A DNA stretch of 64,000 bases. It comes from JACRCT01 sp049841135 (lineage in GTDB: Bacteria > Myxococcota > Myxococcia > Myxococcales > UBA5297). The translations under genes were made by a program, and so were the position numbers. Below the pieces are notes generated by a model. It was not told where the DNA came from and did no database searches. It saw only the letters and a program-made list of their open reading frames with translations. Positions 36,238-48,554 of this stretch are shown one piece after another. How positions within the stretch are numbered: position 1 is the first letter of the stretch; every line of letters begins with the position of its first letter. Location: NCBI GenBank assembly GCA_049841135.1, contig JASGHK010000005.1, positions 496,001 through 560,000 of the forward strand, read 5' to 3'.

Positions 36238-37645
36238 TCAGCGCCTCGCGTAGAGCACGGCGAGCGCGTCCTCGTGGAGGCGTTCCCAGCCGGCCCTCTC
36301 GGCCGCGGCGGCGATGGGGAACCCGGGCTTCGCCAGGACCCACCGCACACCGTCCTTCTCCAACGAAGCGAGAATCGCCCTTCTCCTCGATGGCGAGGTA
36401 GCGCTCGAAGACGCCACTACCCAAAAACGGCTCCAGCCGGCCGTCGACGTAGCTGGGAACGTCGCGGAAGACGAGGTATCCGCCCCAGTCGAAGTAGTGG
36501 AATCCGCGCTCGCCCTGGAGTCCTTCGCGGCGCAGCCGGTCGACCGCGGCGACCGGAGCCGTGGCGCGGACATCGAGCTCGGTGGTGGCGACATGGACCA
36601 GGCCGATGCCACCGAGCAGGACCATGGCGATGGCGGCGACGGCGGCGTTCAGCTTCCGGTTGGTCAGCCCCTTGGGCGAAAGAACACCGGAGAGCTGCTC
36701 GGCGAAGAGAGGCGCGGCCACGAACGCGAAGCCCGAGTGAAAGCGCGCCGCCCGCAGCGCTGCGACGAGCAGGACGAGGGCCAGCCCGAGGTCGAAGATC
36801 GGCAGCGGCTTCTTGCTTCGCCAGCAGGCGAGGACAGTGGCGGCCGCTAAGGCGAGGAGGAGCCACGCGCTCGGGTCGGACCATGGGACCGGCGCCCATT
36901 CGTTGACCGTTTGCAGTGGCGCGCCGCGGCCGACCAGCGCGAAGGGCCGCAGGACTGCGGAGGGTCCCATCGGGTTGAGGAACAGGGCGGGAACGCACAG
37001 CGCGGTGCCGAGAAGCAGCCAGAACCTCGCGCCTTCGGGGAAGTTCCGGGAGGAAAGCCGTCCGCGGTTGAGCGGGAGGAGCATTGACGCCAAGGCGGCG
37101 GCGATGGGCCCAAAGCCGAGGACCCAGCTGCCGTGGCAGTTGATCCACAGGGCGAAGATGGGCGGCAGGAAGAGCGCGGCGCGCGGCTTGCCCGATGCCA
37201 CGTGCTCGAGGACCAACAAGACCAGTACAAGGCAGAGGTGCCCGAAGAGGAGCGGGCGCGCGATGAAGTGCGTCGCGGCGACGAACAGCGCCAGGCCCAC
37301 CGCCAAGCCAGTCGCACGCGGATTGCCGCCGGAGCGCCGCTCGGCGACGAGGAAGGCCAGCCAGGCGACTGCGCCGAGGAACAGCCCCTTGAAGACCGCA
37401 ACGCCCTTGAATCCCCCGGCCGAGTAGGCCAGGGCGAGCACGACCTGGGCGAGCCAGTCGTTGGCGGGGTAGGCCGCTCCGGCGACCGTCCAGGAGCGCT
37501 CCACCACTGTGGGGAGCTGATGCCGGCCGAGGATGTCGAGCCCCAACCTCAGGTGCCAGAAGAGGTCCGCGTCGGCGACATGGTCCAGCGCGATCTTGGC
37601 GGCGGCCAGGACCAGGACCAGGGCGATGAGTGTGCGAGCCCGCAT
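36238..37645 (-). CDS. GT-C-like polytopic membrane protein (one frame break)
   Basis: A product of about 469 residues with roughly ten hydrophobic segments. The N-terminal loop DADLFWHLRLGLDILGRHQL followed by ANDWLAQVVLALAY matches the D-x-D-x-W-H-L-x-x-G pattern of a GT-C-like family related to polyprenyl-phosphate-sugar-dependent glycosyltransferases. The C-terminal soluble part (YFDWGGYLVFRDVPSYVDGR) is also typical. One extra G near 36368 breaks the frame; beyond it the protein ends LEKDGVRWVLAKPGFPI through LAVLYARR. Donor and acceptor are unknown. It converges with the export operon, 6 bases from its last stop. Confidence 0.75.
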
Positions 37646-37667
37646 GCAGGCTGGGATAGTCGGCTGG

Positions 37668-37862
37668 AATCTGGCACGGCTGCAACGGCGCGCTGAAGCC
37701 GGTGCCAAATCGGTGCCAAACACGGCGCGGGACCGGTGCCAGACACGACGCGGGACCGGTGCCAGACACGACGCGGGACGGGTGCCAGACCGGTGCCAGA
37801 CACGCGAAGACTCCAATGAAGTCGCCGCGTTGCGCGGTGCCAGACTCGCCCCCGCGACACAG
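37668..37862 (-). repeat. Cluster of GTGTCTGGCACC-type repeats, 23-bp period
   Basis: Minus-oriented copies at 37735, 37758 and 37781 are spaced 23 bp apart, with further copies at 37792 and 37836 and degenerate ones (GGTGCCAAAT) before them. The cluster ends with a duplicated CAGACTCGCCCCCGCGACA. It fills the gap between the GT-C-like gene and the caspase gene; nothing else is seen there. Confidence 0.85.
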
Positions 37863-37882
37863 ACTCGCCCCCGCGACACCCC

Positions 37883-39527
37883 CTACAGCACGACACCCAA
37901 CTGCAAGGACGCGGCGCCGAACCCGTGCGGCCCGGCGTCCTGCCCAAACTGGGCCTTGGCGATTCCGGCCTCGACCCGCGCACCGAGCCGCAGCCAGCGC
38001 CACAGCGTCGCCTCAGCATCCACCTCGATTGCACCGGTGGCCCCACGTAGCGACTCCCGAGCGTGAAAGCCCAGCCGCTCCACGTCGGTGGCCTTGTCCA
38101 GCCAGAGCATCCCCAGCGCCAGCCCCGGCGCGACGCTGAAGGACTCGCCCAGGTAGAAAGCGTAGCCAACGCCGATCTCGAAGCGCGTGCCGCTGATGCG
38201 GAAGGGCAGCGCCTCTCCGAACGCCACCTCGGTCCCCTTCGAGCCCAGGTGCCCCACCCGGCCGTGCAAGAGCAGCCCCTGCACCGGCCAGTTGCGAGCC
38301 AGGAACCTCGCGCCCACCTCCCACGTCTCGGGGAGGTAGCTCGAGCGAATCGCGTCGGAGAACATCAGCAGCCCGCCGCCCTCGGCCATCACCCCCAGCT
38401 CGAACTTGCGCGGGATGAGCCTGGACAGCTCGGCGTGCTCGCCCTCGGCCACCGTGACGCTGCCTCGGTAGAGCACCTCCTCGCCCGTCTTGCAGCTCCA
38501 GCGCATGCCGGCCCGGCTCCACCGCCACCCCTCCGGGCAGAACACCCTTGGCCGCACCGTCCACCAGCACCGAGAGCCCCTCGGCGCTGGCCGCGTAGCT
38601 GTAAAGAACCGGCTTGCCCGGCCGCGTCGGAGCGCCGGCGAGGACGATGGGGTCCTTGCCCAGGATGTCGCTCTCCGAGGTCGGCCGCTGCTTGCCCTGC
38701 GTGTACCGGTACGTCCGCTCGCGCGCCCAGTCGTGCGCTTCGCTCGCCGTGACCGCCCCGTCGCCGTCGCGATCGCCGTGGGAGAGCGCGTCGATCAAGA
38801 AGTGCGTGTAGATGTCGTGGCCCAGCTCCTCGGCCTCGCGGGCAGACTCACCGAAGGCGGCGGCGGTGAGCACCACCGTGGCCTCCGAGACCTCCTCCAG
38901 CGCCGGCAGCGCCGCCTTGTGCTCGGCCAGCGCCTTCTCCAGCGCGTCCGTGAGCTGGCTCTTGCCGTTGCCCGAATGGCAGGAGGCGAGGATGACCGCC
39001 TTGCGGCGTGACGGAATCCGCTCGACCTCGCGCAACAGGTCGTCGACCGACAGCCCCGTCTCCGAGAGGAGGTCCAGGCGGGTGTCCCGACTGACGAGGT
39101 AGCGCCTGAGTGGTCCTCCGGGCTTTCGGCCCAGCGAGCCGTGCGTCGAGAAGTACAGGACCACCGTGTCGCGCGGGTCGCGAGCCTTGGCCGCGAGCTG
39201 CTGCAGCCCCTCGAGGATCGCCGCCCGCGAGGTCTTGGCCGGCTCGACTCTCAGATCGACCGCGTCGAAGCCGGAGAGAGCCGAGGCCAGCGCCTGCGCG
39301 TCGGCCGCCGCGTACTTGAGCGCCTTGAAGCGCTCGTCCTCGAAGGCGTCCACGCCCACCAGCATCGCCAGCTTCTTCGGTCGTGCCGCCGCCGCCGACT
39401 CCTCGACCGGAGCGAACGGGACGAGCTTGGGCCCGCCCTTCTCACCGGTCGCGGCGGCGGTCGCGCAGCCGGCGGCCAGCAGCGTGCTCCCGGCAACCGC
39501 CGCGATGGCCAGGGCCCGCAAGCTCAC
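37883..39527 (-). CDS. Caspase-family (C14) lipoprotein with EF-hand loop and barrel-like C-terminus (one frame break)
   Basis: A GTG start at 39527 gives a lipobox (STLLAAGC, Cys21). Residues about 50-300 are a caspase-like domain: KKLAMLVGVDAFEDE, catalytic His129 in VVLYFSTHGSLG and catalytic Cys183 in AVILASCHSGNG. An exact EF-hand loop, DRDGDGAVTASE, lies inside it. A short PEGA-like stretch follows, and the last 200 residues resemble an outer-membrane beta-barrel (FEIGVGYAFYLGESFSVAPG; LRLGARVEAGIAKAQFGQ). One extra base near 38512 breaks the frame. It overlaps the anti-sigma gene by 4 bp (GTGA) and is the last gene of the ECF sigma operon. Confidence 0.83.
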
Positions 39528-40426
39528 CGGAAGCTCTCGTCGGGCTCGACGCCCTCCGGCGGGGGCAGCACGTCGAGGACGTCGATGGTGCACTCCGGAC
39601 AGGCCGCGGCGATCGACCGCGCGTCGGACGCGAAGGAGAACCCGGCCGGGAACGGCTGGGGCGAGGCGACCAGGGTCACGCGCACGGGGCTGCCGTAGTC
39701 CATGGTCTGAATGGAGAGCACCTGCCGGTTGGCGACGAGCGCGTGCTCGCCGGCCGGCATCAGCGCCGGCTGCGGCTCGCTGTCCGCCCGCCCGTCCGGC
39801 CAGACCCCGAGGCTCGCCTTGGGCCCGGCGATCTGCAGGTGGACGGCCGCCGGGGAGGTGAGCCGGAAGCGCACCAGCAGCACCTCTCCGGGGCGCAGCT
39901 GCTCGCGCTGCGCCGCGCGGCGGGCCATGAAGGGCTTGCCGTGGAAGCGGCCGCCGACGACGCCGATGACGTTGGCCTTCACCGCGCCGAGGATGGGGGT
40001 GGGCGGGCCCTTGAGGCCGTCATAGCCGCCTTGCGACTCCTGGCCCGGCCGGTGTCCGAGCAGGACGACGGGGAGCGCGACGAGCAGCAGCGCCGCGACC
40101 CCGAGCGCCGGACGCCAGGTGCTGCCACCCAGCCACTCGATCACCCGCTCCCAGAAGCTCTGGGGCACCTCGGTCCGGGGCGTGGCGACTCGCTGCGCCT
40201 CTGGCAGCGCCGCCGCGAACACCCGGTCGGCCTCCGATGCCGAGAGGTTCGCCTTCGGGCCCGCGAGCGCCGCGAGGATCCGCTCGCCGTCCACCGAACC
40301 CAGCCGGTCCAGGCACGCCTCGCACGGTGACTTTAGGTGCTCGGCGACGGCGGCACGGTCGGCCTCGGCCAGCGTTCCGGCCAACATCGCCTCGAGGCGC
40401 TCGGAGGTGAGGACGGAGCAGCTCAT
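39524..40426 (-). CDS. Anti-sigma-factor-like membrane protein
   Basis: The 300-residue protein has an N-terminal zinc-finger-like motif (VAEHLKSPCEACLDRLG, H-x4-C-x2-C) typical of ZAS-type anti-sigma factors, one membrane helix (LGVAALLLVALPVVLLG, about residues 108-124), and a periplasmic domain with a beta-rich section (LRPGEVLLVRFRLTSPAAVH). The zinc spacing is one residue longer than the usual H-x3-C-x2-C. It overlaps the sigma gene stop and the caspase gene start, so the three proteins should be made in step. Inferred role: holding the ECF sigma factor at the membrane until a signal arrives. Confidence 0.78.
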   Translation of the reverse strand: MSCSVLTSERLEAMLAGTLAEADRAAVAEHLKSPCEACLDRLGSVDGERILAALAGPKANLSASEADRVFAAALPEAQRVATPRTEVPQSFWERVIEWLGGSTWRPALGVAALLLVALPVVLLGHRPGQESQGGYDGLKGPPTPILGAVKANVIGVVGGRFHGKPFMARRAAQREQLRPGEVLLVRFRLTSPAAVHLQIAGPKASLGVWPDGRADSEPQPALMPAGEHALVANRQVLSIQTMDYGSPVRVTLVASPQPFPAGFSFASDARSIAAACPECTIDVLDVLPPPEGVEPDESFR

Positions 40427-41025
40427 GACTCGCCCTCCTCCTCCGCCACCAGCATCCGGCACAGGTCGCGCTTCACCGCGTCGCGGAACCGCATCAGCTT
40501 CACCGTCACCGTCCCGTGGGGCACGTCGAGCTTCGCGGCGATCTCGCGCGTGGTGTGCTCCGGCTCGCCGTACTTGAGCGTCACGATCTGCCTCAGCCTC
40601 TCGTCCTGCACTCCGGAGAGCAGCCGCTGCACCAGCGCGATGCGCCGCTCCCGGGCCTGCTTGTCCTCGGCAGACAGCTCGGCGTCGCGCTCCAATGCCA
40701 GCGCGTCGAGCGCCTGCTGCCGCTTGTGCTCCTGCTCGCCCCGCGTCCTGCAGACATTGGCGGCGATGGTGAACAGCCAGCCCTGGAACCGCTCCGGCTC
40801 GGTCAGCCCGGTCAGCGACCGGAAGGCGCGGGCGAAGGTCTCCTGGCACAGGTCCATGGCCCGCTCGCGGTCGCCCTTGGCGCTCAGGAGGCAGTAGCCC
40901 ATGACGCCCTTCTGGAAGCGGTCGAACAGGGCCCGGCAGCCGGCCCGGTCGCCGTCCTGCGCGGCGCGCACCAGGCCCGCGAGATCCTGTCCTGCCACGT
41001 CGCTGGTCTTGAGGGCCGGCTGCAT
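40423..41025 (-). CDS. ECF-type RNA polymerase sigma factor
   Basis: The start at 41025 (MQPALKTSDVAGQDLAGLVR) gives 200 residues with sigma region 2 (LFDRFQKGVMGYCLL; MDLCQETFARAFRSL; FQGWLFTIAANVCR) and region 4 (LRQIVTLKYGEPEHTTREIA; LDVPHGTVTVKLMRFRDAVK). There is no region 1 or 3, as expected for an ECF factor. AGGGG precedes the ATG. First gene of an operon with the anti-sigma and caspase genes. A longer reading upstream adds a low-complexity Asp/Ala stretch and is less likely. Confidence 0.9.
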   Translation of the reverse strand: MQPALKTSDVAGQDLAGLVRAAQDGDRAGCRALFDRFQKGVMGYCLLSAKGDRERAMDLCQETFARAFRSLTGLTEPERFQGWLFTIAANVCRTRGEQEHKRQQALDALALERDAELSAEDKQARERRIALVQRLLSGVQDERLRQIVTLKYGEPEHTTREIAAKLDVPHGTVTVKLMRFRDAVKRDLCRMLVAEEEGES

Positions 41026-41168
41026 CGCCCCTATCCATACCGCAGTTGCCTGGGCGTTCGTGGACTGGGCGGAGCTCGGCCGTCGGAGCCATCGCCCGGC
41101 ATCGGCGTCCGCACGGTCGACTGCGTCCGCTGCATCCACCCCGTCCACGTCCGCCCCGTTCCTGCCGC

Positions 41169-43056
41169 CTACGGCAGCGCCACGCGGAACAGCTGCTCGT
41201 AGCCGCTGATGGGGTCGCGCGTGAAGTAGTAGAGCGTCGCGCCGTCCGGGCTCATCGCCGGGTGATGGTGGTTGGCGGTCAGGAACGTCGAGGGGCTCAT
41301 CGCCGACAGCAGGGCGCCGGAGTCACCGCTCCACAGCTGGAAGAAGCCCGTGGCCAGGTCGCGCAACTGGACCACCTCGTGGCCTGCCATCTCGACCATC
41401 TTGGGGAACTCGTCCGCCTGGCCCATGGGGAAGCGGCGGGCGACGGCGCTGCTGGGCGAGGCGGGCACGTCCACCACCAGCGTGTAGCGCAGCGCGGCCG
41501 GCGCCGTCATGGCCTGCAGGCGGACCCGGCCATCCGGCAGCCAGGAGGCCGTGCAGTAGCCGCTCCAGTCGGCGGTCTTCTGGAGGAGGTCCTGGCTCGT
41601 TCCTTCCACGGTCCAGGTCATCGGCAGCTCGGTCAGCGTCCGGGTGGCCAGGTCGATGCGGGCGAAGCCCGTCGTCCCGCTCGTTCCCTGCGGGGGCTGC
41701 GTCTCCACGAGCAGCTCCTCGGCGACCGGGCTCTTGAGGGTGGTCCCGTAGACGGAGGAGAAGCAGCGCTCGGTCTGGCAGTTCCGGCTGACCAACGAGC
41801 TGCGGACGCCGGTGGCCAGGTCGATGGCGCTGAGGACCTTGGCCTGGTTGCCCGTGGCGTTGGTGGAGTCTTCGATCACATAGAGCTTCGAGCCGTCGGC
41901 GGAGAGCGCGCCGCCGTAGAGCGTTCCGGCGGCGCTGGTGAGGGTGCGGTCGGCGAGCGTCGACAGATCGATCTTCACGAGGGTCGGGCTGAGACCCTGC
42001 GAGCCGGTCCAGGTGGCGTCGCACTGGGCCGGGTTCTGCATGGCGAACTCGAAGGAGCAGCCGTGCTGGGCGAGGACGACGAGGTTCTGGGAGTCGTGCT
42101 CGAACAGGCCCAGGCCGCTGGCCCAGCCGACACGGCCGAGCAGCGGGCCCTGCTTCCGGGTGCCCGTGGCGATGTCGATGCGCACCAGGGCCCAGGTGTA
42201 CTGCTTCATCTCGCCGAACAGTGAGTCGCCGGCGCCGCGCGAGGACTGGGACTCCAGGACGTAGAGCGAGCCGCCCAGCACGAAGTGGCCTCCGTGCCTG
42301 CGCCAGGACTCGACGGCCAGCTCCCGGCCGGTCTCGACGTCCAGGAAGACCAGCGAGTCGATGCGGTACTCGGAGTCGGGATCGTCCCGAACGGCCCAGA
42401 ACGCCAGCACGCGGTCGCTGACCAGCTCCAGCCGGGTCGTGTAGTTGCTGGCCAGGTCCTCCTTGGCCTTGAGGAGCGTCTCCTGCCCGCCGGGGATGGA
42501 GACCTTGAGGATGTCGTAGCCCGAGTCGCCGCCGAGCTTGCGGGCGGCGTAGACGAACGTGCGGGTGGAGTCGAAGACCGGGTAGAGGTAGTCGCCGGCC
42601 TGGCGGGTCAGCCGCTCCTCGAAGCCGACCCCCTGCAGATCGATGATGCCCGGCACCGTCTCCAGCGGGATGAGGTCGAGCTTGCCCAGGTCGTTCACCC
42701 CGCCGCCGAAGAGGAAGAACATCTCCGTAGCCGCCGTGGCCCCGGGCGTCGTTGAGGACGAGCTTGTAGCGGGCCGGGGCGACCTCGAACTTGAAGGCGC
42801 CGGCGGCATCGGTGGTGGTGCGCAGAATCTTCCCATCCTCGGCGATGAGGTGGGCGGTGACCCCGGCGACGCCATTGCCGCCGCTCACGGCGGTGCCGGT
42901 CAGCGTGCCGACCGTCTTGGGGTCGTCCTTGGGGTCGAAGCCGCCCGAGCACAGGGGGTCGTTGCAGCCGGCGTCCGAGGTGGGCGCGGGGTTGAGCGAG
43001 CCGCCACAGGCGGCCAGGGAGAGCGCGATCAGCGCGGAGAGCAGACGGTTTCGCAT
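41169..43056 (-). CDS. Lipoprotein with carboxypeptidase-regulatory-like domain and beta-propeller (one frame break)
   Basis: The start at 43056 follows GAGGAGA and gives lipobox LIALSLAACGGS. Residues about 50-115 look like a carboxypeptidase-regulatory/CnaB-type fold (TGTAVSGGNGVAGVTAHLIA; TDAAGAFKFEVAPARYKLVL). One extra base near 42738 breaks the frame, and the rest (about 500 residues) is a beta-propeller of the TolB/WD-like kind with repeated blades such as LSADGSKLYVIEDS and MSPDGATLYYFTRDP. Probably surface-exposed, binding peptide or sugar; ligand unknown. Confidence 0.72.
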
Positions 43057-43155
43057 CGGAAATCTCCTCGAGTCTAGCAGTTCGAGGAGAAGGACCAGGC
43101 ATGCGCCTGGCGATTACAGGTACGTGGAATCGGGCGGAATCGCTGGGATTTCCTC

Positions 43156-43281
43156 GTGTCTGGCACCGGTCCCGCTTCGTGTCTGGCACCCGCCCGGCCC
43201 CTGGCCCCTCCGATAGCTGGCCGGCGCGCTGGCCCGTGCCTGGCCGGTGCCAGACACGTCGCCGTGCCCGGTGCCAGACAC
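43156..43281. repeat. Cluster of GTGTCTGGCACC-type repeats upstream of glgP
   Basis: Plus-oriented copies at 43156-43167 and 43179-43190 (23-bp spacing) and minus-oriented ones at 43246-43257 and 43270-43281 (24-bp spacing) face each other. The divergent gap of about 300 bases (43057-43359) thus holds an inverted repeat array directly ahead of the glgP promoter region and no other gene. Confidence 0.88.
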
Positions 43282-43359
43282 GTTGCCTGGTTGATCTTTT
43301 CGCCGGGGATTTCGGTTAGATTGGCGCCCGTTTTTCCTAGCCAATCCAAGGAGCTGACT

Positions 43360-45888
<2,529 letters not shown>

Positions 45889-45912
45889 AGACGCAGAAAA
45901 CGGACGCTGGGT

Positions 45913-45943
45913 CGACGGCTTGGGCTTCTTGCCCGAGCCGTCG
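45913..45943 (+). terminator. Terminator-like hairpin after glgP
   Basis: CGACGGCTTGGGC and GCCCGAGCCGTCG pair almost perfectly around TTCTT, 25 bases after the glgP stop. Only a short T-run (GTTT) follows, so it may be a weak intrinsic terminator. Confidence 0.6.
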
Positions 45944-45965
45944 CCCGTTTGAGGCCTCCTTGATC

Positions 45966-46132
45966 CGCCAAGGTCGCCAAGGGACCAAGGTCGCCAAGAA
46001 CTGCGGGGCTCTTCCTGCCCGCTCCATGTGGGGCGTTGGAACCGATCCCCAGGCCTGACTCGATGGCCCGCATAGCCTCGACTGAAGAGAGCCGTCGGCC
46101 TTGGCGACCTTGGCCCCTTGGCGACCTTGGCG
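45966..46132. repeat. 33-base inverted repeat pair, CGCCAAGG type
   Basis: The left arm 45966-45998 (units of CGCCAAGG and TCGCCAAG) and the right arm 46100-46132 are complementary with a single mismatch and about 100 bases between them. Within each arm a CCAAGGTCGCCAAG-like unit is repeated. The gap 45889-46272 holds this, the hairpin before it and no gene. Confidence 0.75.
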
Positions 46133-46272
46133 TTGAACCATGTCCGGCACGGCAAGCGGCCTGGCCCCCCTCACGCTCCGCATTAGACCGCCCATCCGCC
46201 TAATTTCCGGCACTTTTTCCCGAACGACTTCTTGACCCTCTTCGGTTTGCGGGCAGAGAATCCCTCGATCAC

Positions 46273-48534
46273 ATGGCGACGCCGCCCACCGGGTTTCCCC
46301 AGGCCTTCGGCAAGTACCGCCTGCTGCGCAAGCTAGCGCGCGGCGGCATGGCCGAGCTTTTTCTGGCGACCGACCAGGCCGGGCTGCCGGTGGTCATCAA
46401 GCGGGTCCTGCCGCACTTCACGCAGGAGACCGAGTTCCTCAAGATGTTCCTCAACGAGGCGCGCATCGCGGCGCTCCTCAACCACCCCGGCATCGTCAAG
46501 GTCTTCGACCTGGGGATGGAGGGCGAACACCTCTACATCGCGATGGAGTTCGTCGACGGCTTCGACCTGGAGACGTTGACCAAGCTCTCGGGCGGCAAGA
46601 TGCCGCCGGCCATCGCCGCCCGGGTCGGCGCCGACGTCTGCGACGCGCTCTTCTACGCCAACCGGATGACGGACCTGGAGGGCAAGCCCCTCAACGTGGT
46701 CCACCGCGACGTGACGCCCGGCAACGTGATGGTCACCCGGCGCGGCCAGGTGAAGCTCGTCGACTTCGGCGTCGCCAAGGCGGCTGCCCAGCTCGAGCGC
46801 ACCCGTCCCGGCGTGGTCAAGGGCAAGTTCCGGTACATGTCGCCGGAGCAGATCAACTTCAAGGAGCTCGACGGCCGCAGCGACCTCTTCTCCTTGGGCG
46901 TGCTCCTCTACGAGGTGTGCACGGGCGACCGGCCGTTCGAGCGCAAGCAGCTGCTGGACATCATCAACGCGCTGATGCACTACGACCCGCCGCCGCCAGC
47001 GGAGGTGGTCAAGGGCTTCCCCAAGCAGCTCTCGATCGTGATCATGCACGCGCTCGAGAAGGACCGGGAGACACGCTACAAGCACGGCCGCGAGATGCAG
47101 CAGGCGCTCGAGCAGGCCATCCGCGCGACGCCGACGACCAGCGCCGAGCTCGCGGGCTTCATCGTCGAGCTGGCCAAGAAGCACCCCAAGGAGCTGGCCC
47201 CCGTCGCCCCCGAGTTCGGCGGAGCCGCGGCCGTCGACCGGCCGCAGGCCACCGACCCCGCGCGCCTTCAGCCCGGCGCCGAGGGCGAGGAGACCGCGAA
47301 GCTCAAGGGCGCCAAGGCCAGCAGCGCCACCAACAACAAGGCCACCGGCGAGCTGCGGACCGAAGCCCTCTCCGGCGACCAGGTCAAGCGGATGATCGCC
47401 GAGGCCGACCGCCGCCACGCCGCCTCCTCCGGACGCACACCCGCCGGCGGGTCGCCCGCGGTGCGCAACAGCGGCCGCCAGCCCTTCTCCGTAGGCCCGC
47501 CCGAGGAGCAGGAGGCCACCGCACTCGCGCTGGGCGACGACAACGAAGAGACCACCACCGACCCCATCGCGCGGCGCCGGCCTCCGACCTCCCCCGCCGT
47601 CCCCGCCCTTCCTTCCGTCCGCAAGTCGGGCCCGCATCCCCCCGTCCCTCCCGAATCCCCGCCCCCACCGGCGCGCGGCGCGCTCCTGGACGAGGAAGAG
47701 CCCAAGCCGAACGAGGAGGGCCCGGACACGCTCCGGGTCCGCCAGCCGGCACGCAGCTCGCAGCGCGTCTCCGCCCCGGCGCGCCCCTCGACGCCCAAGC
47801 CGTCGCCCAGCCCTGCCGCGGCCTCCAAGCCGTTCGACCCGCGCGAGTTCGGCGACGACGACGACCTCGACGTCCCCACCATCAGCAACGTCAGGCGGCC
47901 CGACCGGCCAGCACCGCCGGTCGCCGAGAACGATCCGGACGACGAGGAGGAGGAGGAGCAGTCGCAGGTGAGCGCGGTCAGCAGCGTGACCGCCGCCGAG
48001 CGCCGCGTGAGCTCGCGCTCCAAGGTCCTGCTGGCGGTCCTCATCGTCGCCGCGCTGGCCCTCCTGGGCTGGTTCGCGATGGTCTCCTTTGCCCCGCAGT
48101 ACGTCCCAGAGCAGCTGCGCGACGGCGCGAGCCTCGCCAAGCAGCCGCTCGCACCACCCGGCCAGGAATCCCCTGCCGACAAGCCCGAGGGCACCGCCAA
48201 GGCCGAGCAAGCCGAGCCTGCCGCGCCGGCATCAGCGGCGGCTGCCGATTCCGGGGAGACCGAAGAAGCCGCGTCTGCCGAGGAGCCCGAGCCCAGCGGC
48301 GGTGCCGCGGCGGCCGACCCGGCTCCCGACGCCCCGAAGGGCACGGTCTCCGTCGAGGGATCGGCGAGCGCCAGGGTCTCCATCGGCGGTCGGAGCTTTC
48401 TGGACGTGCCCTTCCAGGTCGAGCTCCGCCCGGGACCTACAAGTGCGTCGTCCAGGTCAAGGGCGGCAAGAAGAAGTCTTGCGGCTCGGCCAAAGTCGAA
48501 GCTCGGGAAGAAGTCGGTCCTGAAGGTTCGCTAG
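46273..48534 (+). CDS. Eukaryote-like Ser/Thr protein kinase with PEGA-like C-terminus
   Basis: The 753-residue protein has a full kinase domain (residues about 14-280): RKLARGGMAELFLA (Gly loop), VVIKRVLP (Lys), VVHRDVTPGNVM (catalytic loop), KLVDFGVAKAAA, MSPEQINFKELDGRSDLFSL. A long Pro/Ser/Asp/Glu-rich linker follows, then one membrane helix (KVLLAVLIVAALALLGWFAM, about residues 582-601) and a small periplasmic PEGA-like domain (VSIGGRSFLDVPFQVELRPG). Two compensating one-base indels near 48430 and 48500 garble about 25 residues near the end; corrected, it reads PGTYKCVVQVKGGKKKSCG and ends KKSVLKVR at the same stop. Substrate unknown. Confidence 0.9.
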   Translation: MATPPTGFPQAFGKYRLLRKLARGGMAELFLATDQAGLPVVIKRVLPHFTQETEFLKMFLNEARIAALLNHPGIVKVFDLGMEGEHLYIAMEFVDGFDLETLTKLSGGKMPPAIAARVGADVCDALFYANRMTDLEGKPLNVVHRDVTPGNVMVTRRGQVKLVDFGVAKAAAQLERTRPGVVKGKFRYMSPEQINFKELDGRSDLFSLGVLLYEVCTGDRPFERKQLLDIINALMHYDPPPPAEVVKGFPKQLSIVIMHALEKDRETRYKHGREMQQALEQAIRATPTTSAELAGFIVELAKKHPKELAPVAPEFGGAAAVDRPQATDPARLQPGAEGEETAKLKGAKASSATNNKATGELRTEALSGDQVKRMIAEADRRHAASSGRTPAGGSPAVRNSGRQPFSVGPPEEQEATALALGDDNEETTTDPIARRRPPTSPAVPALPSVRKSGPHPPVPPESPPPPARGALLDEEEPKPNEEGPDTLRVRQPARSSQRVSAPARPSTPKPSPSPAAASKPFDPREFGDDDDLDVPTISNVRRPDRPAPPVAENDPDDEEEEEQSQVSAVSSVTAAERRVSSRSKVLLAVLIVAALALLGWFAMVSFAPQYVPEQLRDGASLAKQPLAPPGQESPADKPEGTAKAEQAEPAAPASAAAADSGETEEAASAEEPEPSGGAAAADPAPDAPKGTVSVEGSASARVSIGGRSFLDVPFQVELRPGPTSASSRSRAARRSLAARPKSKLGKKSVLKVR

Positions 48535-48554
48535 CGTCGGCGGGGAGCCGAGCC

